Shown one piece after another: positions 57,984 through 64,000 of a stretch of 64,000 nt of DNA. The position numbers and the translations under genes are program-made. Below the pieces are notes generated by a model that saw only the letters and a program-made list of their open reading frames with translations, was not told where the DNA came from and did no database searches. The stretch comes from Muribaculaceae bacterium. GTDB taxonomy: Bacteria > Pseudomonadota > Alphaproteobacteria > Rs-D84. The stretch is taken from NCBI GenBank assembly GCA_023665245.1, contig JAMPEH010000007.1:26644-90643 (forward strand), in the 5' to 3' direction. The stretch's first letter is position 1, and every line of letters starts with the position of its first letter.

Positions 57984-59435
57984 ATGTTTAAAAAATTGCT
58001 GATTTTGGTAGCGTTGGTTGCGCCGTTGGCTTCTTTTGCCGCAGGTAAAAATAATAAAAAAGAAGAACCGATTGTACATCTGACGGATGAACAGATTTAT
58101 GAGGAATTAAAAAAACTGGCCCTGGTGTTCGAGGTTGCGCGTGATAACTTTGTCGAAGAAGCCGATGAAAAAAAGATGTTAGAGGCGGCAATGAACGGCA
58201 TGCTGGGGGCGCTGGACCCGCATTCGTCATATCTGTCGGCGGATGATTTCAAGGAATTCAGTGATAAATCACATGGCGAATTTGGTGGACTGGGGATTCA
58301 GATTACCAGTGACCGTGGTGCGGTGCGTGTAATTTCGCCGATTGACGATACGCCGGCGGAACGGGCCGGGATTAAGGCGGGTGACTATATCACGCATATT
58401 GATGGTGAACAAGTCTTTGATTTGACATTAAATCAGGCGGTTAAAAAGATGAAGGGACGCCCCGGTACCAAGGTTAAATTAACGGTTGTATCTGATGATG
58501 GTGAACCAAAGAATATTACATTAAAGCGTGCGATTATAAAGGTAAAGTCAGTTAAGTTTGAAGAAAAGCGTCTGGCCGATGCAGATGATGATGCACCGCG
58601 TGTCGGATATATCCGTATATCTGATTTTGGGGCAACAACGGCCAAAGAACTGCGTGATGCAATCGCAGATTTGGAAAAGAAAGACGTGACGGGATATGTT
58701 GTTGATGTGCGTAATAATCCGGGTGGATATTTGACCGCGGCGATTGATGTGTCGGATGCGTTTTTGGATGGTGGTGAAATCGTATCAACCCGTGGCAAGG
58801 GTAAATCTGATATTGAACGCAGTTTTGCAAAACCGGGTGACCTGACGGGGGGTAAACCGATTGTTGTGCTGATAAATCATGGGTCGGCATCGGCATCTGA
58901 AATTGTGGCGGGCGCATTACAGGATAATGGTCGCGCGGTTATTATGGGCTCGCAATCATTTGGCAAGGGCAGTGTTCAACAGCAAAAGCCATTGGGTGAT
59001 GGTACGGCGATTCATATCACAATCGCGCGTTATTACACGCCATCGGGCCGTTCCATCCAGAACGAGGGCATAACCCCAGATGTCGAAGTACTGCACAGCA
59101 AGGTTGAAGTCATAGAAAAGAAAGAAAGCATGTATTCCGAGGCATCGTTTAAAAATGCACTGAAAAACGAAAATGCAAAAAAGAAGGCGGCAAAGAAAGA
59201 TTCTGATGATGAATCAGAAGATAAAGAATTGACAGATGCGGAAAAAGATGCACTGGATTATCAATTGCAACGTGGTATGGATATGGTGATTGCGATGGCA
59301 AAAATCGGGGCCCGTGCAAAAATCGCCCCGGCAACCCCAGATGATGCGCCGGCGGTGGCGTCCGATGATAAAAGTGTGTCTGATGTCAAAGAATTGCCGG
59401 AATCCAAAGATACCAAGAAATCGAATAAGAAATAA
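57984..59435 (+). CDS. C-terminal processing protease (S41 family, CtpA-type)
   Basis: This 483-residue protein has a signal peptide (MFKKLLILVALVAPLASFAA), a tail-recognition helix region and a PDZ domain (about residues 85-165, with GLGIQITSDRGAVRVISPI). The S41 core has RVGYIRISDFG, NNPGGYL, Ser in NHGSASASEIVAGAL and Lys in SFGKGSVQ. All catalytic residues are present. The C-terminal Lys/Asp/Glu-rich tail (about 390-483) is unusually long and charged. Such proteases trim periplasmic or envelope proteins from their C-terminus. Terminator follows. Confidence 0.92.
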   Translation: MFKKLLILVALVAPLASFAAGKNNKKEEPIVHLTDEQIYEELKKLALVFEVARDNFVEEADEKKMLEAAMNGMLGALDPHSSYLSADDFKEFSDKSHGEFGGLGIQITSDRGAVRVISPIDDTPAERAGIKAGDYITHIDGEQVFDLTLNQAVKKMKGRPGTKVKLTVVSDDGEPKNITLKRAIIKVKSVKFEEKRLADADDDAPRVGYIRISDFGATTAKELRDAIADLEKKDVTGYVVDVRNNPGGYLTAAIDVSDAFLDGGEIVSTRGKGKSDIERSFAKPGDLTGGKPIVVLINHGSASASEIVAGALQDNGRAVIMGSQSFGKGSVQQQKPLGDGTAIHITIARYYTPSGRSIQNEGITPDVEVLHSKVEVIEKKESMYSEASFKNALKNENAKKKAAKKDSDDESEDKELTDAEKDALDYQLQRGMDMVIAMAKIGARAKIAPATPDDAPAVASDDKSVSDVKELPESKDTKKSNKK

Positions 59436-59458
59436 AAAACGGGGCATTGCCCCGTTTC
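59435..59458. terminator. Terminator after the CtpA gene
   Basis: AAACGGGGCATTGCCCCGTTT, symmetrical and located between the convergent ctpA and Cys-rich genes. Confidence 0.8.
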
Positions 59459-59467
59459 TGTTGCCTG

Positions 59468-59959
59468 TTATCTAGAATAATAACACGGTGATGTGTATGT
59501 ATGTGTGCCTGTTGCATCACTGCCACCTGTGATATAGCAATCTGTTATTACGGTACTGCCACGGGTAGATGTGCCATTGCCAGGGCATTTTTCACAACTT
59601 GGGGCAATGGTCGTTGTGGCTAATGGATCCCCATAGTATCCCGTCATACATTCATATTTGCACTTGGGGATTGTGCCGTTCCATACGCATTTTGCGTAAT
59701 ATCCCTTTTCTGAATTTTCGGTCCATGTTGTGTCTGATGGGCATGCGCTGGGGCATGCGTAGGCATCTATCACCGGTTCCAGTTTGCCGCCGCCACCAAC
59801 ACCACCACCGGTGCCACATGGGGTGGCGGTGCCAGGACAATATTGGCCGGTTGTCACAGTGGAACCATCTGGGTATAGGCACGACATAGTTAGTGCCGAG
59901 TATGCATTTTGTGTCATAATGACCAATGGCAATATCAAGATTATTTTTTTCATTTTCAA
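59468..59959 (-). CDS. Small secreted Cys-rich protein, same family
   Basis: This 163-residue protein is the smallest complete member. A signal peptide (MKMKKIILILPLVIMTQNAYS) is followed by CPGTATPCGTGGGVGGGG, then KCVWNGTIPKCKYEC and TGYYGDPLA. The C-terminal domain has CEKCPGNG, TVITDCYIT, DATGTHTY and a terminal SPCYYSR. It shows that the ~60-residue terminal domain is the common unit and N-terminal parts vary. GGGG lies 7 bases before the ATG. A class II leader is upstream. Confidence 0.75.
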   Translation of the reverse strand: MKMKKIILILPLVIMTQNAYSALTMSCLYPDGSTVTTGQYCPGTATPCGTGGGVGGGGKLEPVIDAYACPSACPSDTTWTENSEKGYYAKCVWNGTIPKCKYECMTGYYGDPLATTTIAPSCEKCPGNGTSTRGSTVITDCYITGGSDATGTHTYTSPCYYSR

Positions 59960-59983
59960 TTCCCCTTTCTTCGTATTGCTATG

Positions 59984-60190
59984 AAAAAACCGTCATAGGA
60001 ATCTGACGGTCGGGGATTTGACAAATCATGATTAAAAATGATCTCGTGGATTTTGGGTTGGCCCCTGTTGTATAACCACGAATCCCCGACCTGTGGTCGG
60101 GTGATGAATGTCGGTGCGTAATACATCGACATTTGGCGGATATACAGCCATGCAAGCACAGCCGTTTAATCATGGGATTGTCAAGTCCCT
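59984..60190 (-). promoter_or_regulatory. Structured leader RNA, class II, upstream of Cys-rich gene 59468
   Basis: On the minus strand TTGACAA pairs with TTGTCAA (P1) and ATGATTAA with TTAATCAT (P2). A CGGCTGTGC...GCATGGCTG-type hairpin and AATGTCG...CGACATT follow. The switch hairpin is CCCGACC ACA GGTCGGG, with alternative partner CCCCGACC after P1. TCGTGG/CCACGA encloses TTATACAACAGG, a GGG...CCC hairpin and AAAAT. Terminator ACCGTCA...TGACGGTTTTTT (59984-60011). Stem bases differ from the leader at 11345 while the core GTATACAACAGG-like block and topology are kept. Confidence 0.8.
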
Positions 60191-60220
60191 GAACCAACAT
60201 CCCTGTTCGTTCATGTGTCA

Positions 60221-60248
60221 GTATAAAATATGCGGTAATTAAAAACAA
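60221..60248 (-). promoter_or_regulatory. Promoter of the class II leader at 59984
   Basis: On the minus strand TTGTTT, 16 bases and TATACT lie about 30 bases before the leader's first helix. Confidence 0.5.
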
Positions 60249-60348
60249 GGTATAAAAAATATGCTGATATAGGCATTGTTAATAATTCTTGCCTTGGGGG
60301 GTATTTGGCAGTATTATTTTGTCGATATTTAACGTAAGGAAAAACACA

Positions 60349-63300
60349 ATGGCAAATTTAATTGTTGATGGAAACTGGGCGGCGGCCGATGTCGCATACC
60401 GGTGCGTTGATTTTGCGGCGATTTATCCAATCACCCCCAGCAGTACTATGGGCGAATTGGCGGACGAATGGTCGTTCCAGCACAAGAAAAATATTTGGGG
60501 CGCAATCCCACAAATTATAGAAATGCAGTCCGAAGGTGGCGCCGCCGGCGCCATGCATGGCGCGTTGCAGATGGGCAGTTTGGCCACAACGTTTACTGCA
60601 TCCCAGGGATTGTTATTAATGATTCCAAACATGTATAAAATCGCCGGTGAACAGACGCCGTTTGTTATGCATGTGGCGGCGCGTGCATTGGCAACGCATG
60701 CCTTGTCAATATTTGGTGACCACAGTGATGTTATGTCGGTGCGTTCAACGGGCTTTGCAATGTTATCATCGCACAATGTGCAACAGGCGCATGATATGGC
60801 GGCAATTGCGCATGCGGCGACATTGCGGGCGCGTGTGCCGTTCTTGCATTTCTTTGATGGTTTCCGTACCAGTCACGAAGAATCACGGCTGACCCGTATT
60901 GATGATAATGTCTTGCATGAAATGTTGCCGGATAATTTGGTCTTGGAAAATCGCGGCCGTGGTATGACGCCTGATAATCCAACAATACGTGGTACCGCCC
61001 AGAATCCTGATGTGTATTTCCAAGGACGCGAGGCGGCAAATCCGCTATACGATAAAACACCTGAAATCGTACAGGATATGATGGATAAATTTGCGGAACT
61101 GACGGGCCGTCAGTATCATCTGGTTGATTATGTTGGTGACCCAGCGGCAGAAAACGTTATTGTCGCAATGGGCAGTGCCTGTGAAACAATCGAAGAAACA
61201 TTGCCATTTTTGCCGCGTGGCTTGGGCCTGGTAAAGGTACATTTGTATCGTCCGTTTCCTGCAGACGCATTGTTGTCGGCATTACCGAAAACTGTTAAAC
61301 GTATTGCCGTTCTGGACAGAACCAAAGAACCAGGCAGTATTGGTGAACCATTATATCAAGACGTACGTTCCGTGGTGGGTGACCGGGCCCAAATATTTGG
61401 CGGTCGTTATGGGCTGGGGTCCAAAGAATTTAAACCACGTGATGTCAAGGCGGTTTATGAAAACATGATGCTGGGGACATTACATCATAACTTTACAGTC
61501 GGTATTGATGATGATTTGACAGGTTTGTCGTTGAAAACAGACCCGGCATTTGCAGTTCAGGCAGAAAACTTTAAAACTGCGATTTTGTACGGTATCGGTT
61601 CGGATGGTACGGTTGGTGCCGTTAAAAATATTGTGAAAATCGTTGGTGAAAATTCTGATTTGTATCCGCAGTCATACGCAGTTTATGATTCTAAAAAATC
61701 TGGGGGACTTACTGCATCACATATTCGTTTTTCTGACAAACCAATTCAAAGTCAATATTTGATAGAGGTTGCAGATTTTATCAGTGTATCAAACTTTATG
61801 ATTGCACAACGTTTTGATGTGTTCCGCGGCCTGCGTGCAGGTGGTACGGTTATGATTAACACATCAATGGCTCCGGATGTAGCATTTGCAAATCTGCCAC
61901 GCGACACCCAAGAACATCTTATCCGCATGCGGGCACGTGTGTTCTTCTTGGATGCAAATGGCGCGGCGGCGAAATTGGGACTGGGGAATCGTATTAATAC
62001 GTTTATTATGTTGAATTTCTTTAATTTGACAAATGTTATAGACCCCGCTGTTGCGGCAGAATCTGCGAAAATTGCGATTGAAAAGACGTATAAGAAAAAG
62101 GGTATGGATGTTGTTGCTGCAAACTGGGCGGCGGTGGATAGTGCGGCAGATTTCTTGACCGAGTATAAATTACCGTCATCTGTTGCGCCGTTTGCGCCGG
62201 ATTTTGTGCCGGCCATGACGGCGGCGGCGCCGGCTGAAATCGCGGGTACATTGGGTGAAATGGCGGCCCAGCGTGGGGATGCAATTCCTGTGTCACGTTT
62301 CCGTGTGGATGGCGAATTTGGCGCCGGCCAATATCCGGTTGGTACGTCAAAATATGAAAAGCGTGCGATATCAGACCGTGTTGCAACATGCGATTTGTCT
62401 AAATGTATCCAGTGTGGCAAGTGTGCGATTTTGTGCCCGCATGCGGCAATTCGTATCAAGGCAATGACCCCAGCCCAGGCGGATGCAGCGCGCAAACGTG
62501 GTGTAATTGTTGTGCCCATGAAGACGCCAGAACTGGGCCCGGATATGTACTTTACATTGTCGATATCACCGGCCGATTGTACGGGGTGTGGTATTTGTGT
62601 CAAGAATTGTCCGGTTCAGGCATTGGCGTTAACACCGATGGCGGACGCTGCCGACAACCAGAAAATATTTGACGAGGTTGTAAAATTACCAGATGTTCCG
62701 CGTGAAAAATTAAATCTGAATATTCCAAAGCATATTGAATTGTTGCCACATTACTTTGAATTCCCGGGTGCGTGCGCGGGGTGTGGCGAAACACCGTATG
62801 TACGTATGTTGTCGCACCTGTTTGGTGACCGTATGGTTGTTGCAAATGCGACGGGATGTTCTTCGATTTATGGGGCGAATTTGCCGACAACACCATGGAC
62901 ATGTGATGCAAATGGTCGTGGGCCGGCATGGTCAAATTCGTTATTTGAAGACAATGCAGAATATGGTCTGGGTATGCGTTTGGCATTAAATCAAAAACGC
63001 AATACTTTGCGTGGCCTGTTGCATGAATTAAATATCGCAGATGTTGACGCAATGTTTAATGAAAAATCAACCGCCAAGCAGCGTGAATATGAATCACAAT
63101 TGCGTGACCAGTTATCTAAAATTGATGGGCCACGTGCGCGATTGGCCGAAAGTCTGTTGTCTGAAATCGTGAACAAATCCGTTTGGATTATCGGTGGTGA
63201 CGGTTGGGCGTATGATATCGGATACGGCGGTCTAGACCACGTATTGCACAGTGGTGAAAATATCAATATCTTGGTTCTGGATACCGAAGGTTATTCAAAT

Positions 63301-63849
63301 ACCGGTGGCCAGCAATCGAAATCAACACCATTTGGCGCCAGTATGAAATTTGCAATTGGTGGCAAAGAAAACGCGAAAAAAGATTTGGGTATGATTGCAA
63401 TGATGAGTGGCGCATACGTTGCGCAAATCGCATTGGGTGCGAATCAGCCCCAGGCAATACACGCCCTGCGCGAGGCGGAATCATTCCCCGGCCCGTCAAT
63501 CATATTGGCGTATGCGCCGTGTATTGCACATGGGTTTGCACTGCAAAATGGGCCGCAGCATCAAATGCAAGAAGTTCAAACCGGTGCATGGCCATTGTAT
63601 CGCTTTGACCCGCGCCTGATTGCAGAGGGGCATAATCCATTAACCTTGGATTCAAATGTTGATACGGTTGCACCATTGGAAGAATTCTTGAAAACAGAAA
63701 GTCGTTTCAATGCGGCGCGGTCGGTAAATCCGAACTTTGGTAAATTGGTTGACATGGCCAAGGAAAATAACCGCTATCGAACCCAGTTAAAAAAGCATAT
63801 CGCGCATTTTGCAATGGAAAATGCGCCGGACGCCCCAGATGCAAAATAA
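60349..63849 (+). CDS. nifJ: Pyruvate:ferredoxin (flavodoxin) oxidoreductase, single-chain
   Basis: This 1166-residue single-chain enzyme converts pyruvate and CoA to acetyl-CoA and CO2 with reduced ferredoxin or flavodoxin. Domain I starts MANLIVDGNWAAADVAYRCV with YPITPSSTMGELADEW. The gamma-type domain and two [4Fe-4S] ferredoxin motifs follow (CIQCGKCAILCP near residue 690, CTGCGICVKNCP near 748). The thiamine-diphosphate domain has CAGCGETPY, a later NATGCSS and GDGWAYDIGYGG. Both halves are complete. It marks anaerobic metabolism. ATG 60349 with AAGGA upstream is the family start. Terminator follows. Confidence 0.96.
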   Translation: MANLIVDGNWAAADVAYRCVDFAAIYPITPSSTMGELADEWSFQHKKNIWGAIPQIIEMQSEGGAAGAMHGALQMGSLATTFTASQGLLLMIPNMYKIAGEQTPFVMHVAARALATHALSIFGDHSDVMSVRSTGFAMLSSHNVQQAHDMAAIAHAATLRARVPFLHFFDGFRTSHEESRLTRIDDNVLHEMLPDNLVLENRGRGMTPDNPTIRGTAQNPDVYFQGREAANPLYDKTPEIVQDMMDKFAELTGRQYHLVDYVGDPAAENVIVAMGSACETIEETLPFLPRGLGLVKVHLYRPFPADALLSALPKTVKRIAVLDRTKEPGSIGEPLYQDVRSVVGDRAQIFGGRYGLGSKEFKPRDVKAVYENMMLGTLHHNFTVGIDDDLTGLSLKTDPAFAVQAENFKTAILYGIGSDGTVGAVKNIVKIVGENSDLYPQSYAVYDSKKSGGLTASHIRFSDKPIQSQYLIEVADFISVSNFMIAQRFDVFRGLRAGGTVMINTSMAPDVAFANLPRDTQEHLIRMRARVFFLDANGAAAKLGLGNRINTFIMLNFFNLTNVIDPAVAAESAKIAIEKTYKKKGMDVVAANWAAVDSAADFLTEYKLPSSVAPFAPDFVPAMTAAAPAEIAGTLGEMAAQRGDAIPVSRFRVDGEFGAGQYPVGTSKYEKRAISDRVATCDLSKCIQCGKCAILCPHAAIRIKAMTPAQADAARKRGVIVVPMKTPELGPDMYFTLSISPADCTGCGICVKNCPVQALALTPMADAADNQKIFDEVVKLPDVPREKLNLNIPKHIELLPHYFEFPGACAGCGETPYVRMLSHLFGDRMVVANATGCSSIYGANLPTTPWTCDANGRGPAWSNSLFEDNAEYGLGMRLALNQKRNTLRGLLHELNIADVDAMFNEKSTAKQREYESQLRDQLSKIDGPRARLAESLLSEIVNKSVWIIGGDGWAYDIGYGGLDHVLHSGENINILVLDTEGYSNTGGQQSKSTPFGASMKFAIGGKENAKKDLGMIAMMSGAYVAQIALGANQPQAIHALREAESFPGPSIILAYAPCIAHGFALQNGPQHQMQEVQTGAWPLYRFDPRLIAEGHNPLTLDSNVDTVAPLEEFLKTESRFNAARSVNPNFGKLVDMAKENNRYRTQLKKHIAHFAMENAPDAPDAK

Positions 63850-63874
63850 AAAATGCCCCACATGGGGCATTTTT
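63850..63874 (+). terminator. Terminator of nifJ
   Basis: AAAAAATGCCCC ACA TGGGGCATTTTTTT directly follows the stop codon. Confidence 0.9.
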
Positions 63875-63923
63875 TTAATGAAGTGTGAACGAGGACGGAT
63901 GAAGTGTGGCAATCCAAACACAT

Positions 63924-64000
63924 CGTCATACCGGCGGCGGCCGGTATCCATTGTGTTCTGTAATGTTCTTGCGCTAGGAGAACCGAGGAACGCAGTGGAC
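63924..64000. repeat. MITE-like palindromic repeat, copy 6 (cut by window edge)
   Basis: It starts CGTCATACCGGCGGCGGCC, has TGTGTTCTGTAATGTTC, GCGCTAGGAG and GAGGAACGCAGTGGAC, and runs out of the window. Confidence 0.7.

Overview
ORGANISM. The window looks like the chromosome of an anaerobic, host-associated alphaproteobacterium with a compact genome. Supporting points are the S6-S18-L9 and rpsB-tsf blocks, an alpha-type RpoH heat-shock promoter before clpB, palindromic intergenic repeats of the kind common in reduced alphaproteobacteria, an MsbA-like exporter and many outer-membrane barrels (Gram-negative envelope), and a full-length pyruvate:ferredoxin oxidoreductase (anaerobic pyruvate use). 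Gut lineages of the RF32/Rs-D84 type are my best guess. That is inference from gene content, not from a phylogenetic marker. No phage, IS transposase, CRISPR array or rRNA was seen.

LAYOUT. 1-3.7 kb: Cys-rich secreted protein, MotA/OmpA pair, BOF protein, XRE regulator. 4.1-8.7 kb: tRNA-Leu(CAA), rpmB, TfoX-N protein, DUF4301 protein, clpB lacking its N-domain. 9-11.3 kb: two Cys-rich secreted proteins and repeats. 11.6-15.6 kb: basic repeat protein, MsbA-like exporter, alpha/beta hydrolase. 15.8-24.1 kb: tRNA-Ala, rpsU, two copies of a Cys-rich protein/LicD/TagD-like cassette (the second with TagD reduced to a stub), DUF805, rpsF-rpsR-rplI, another Cys-rich protein. 24.9-31.5 kb: OmpA-like protein, polA, small barrel, pth, Cys-rich protein, lipoprotein. 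31.5-35.7 kb: repeats and a 1053-residue secreted protein. 35.8-41.4 kb: tRNA-Leu(UAA), barrel proteins and a 653-residue EGF-like Cys-rich protein. 41.4-51.5 kb: PBP1C, alpha-2-macroglobulin and a subtilase. 51.7-56.1 kb: rpsB-tsf, tyrS-envC. 56.2-64 kb: phosphotransferase-fold kinase with a Fic-like protein, CtpA protease, a last Cys-rich protein, nifJ.

MAIN OBSERVATION. At least eight genes belong to one family of small secreted Cys-rich proteins ending in a common domain (CxxCP, then [IT]xxCYI, DxTG and a terminal aromatic-rich C[YFH][YW] motif). A ninth, longer gene is a looser relative. Six genes (five secreted-protein genes and the XRE regulator) are preceded by a 160-220 nt leader with its own promoter, two long-range helices that covary between copies, a conserved internal loop (class I: GTGAATA/GAATAA; class II: YTATACAACAGG), and mutually exclusive antiterminator and terminator pairings just before the start codon. 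A seventh leader is divergent and an eighth may be cut by the window edge. I recognise no known riboswitch in it. This looks like an undescribed cis-regulatory RNA controlling a surface-protein regulon. Two family members also head operons with LicD/TagD-like phosphotransfer enzymes, suggesting surface phospho-decoration.

Other points of interest are three copies of a variable-stem, conserved-loop hairpin among translation genes, a MITE-like palindrome family with terminal inverted repeats, a Fic-like protein with Gln in place of the catalytic His, a subtilase with an abnormally short Asp-His spacing, and a tandem-repeat basic protein of unknown function.
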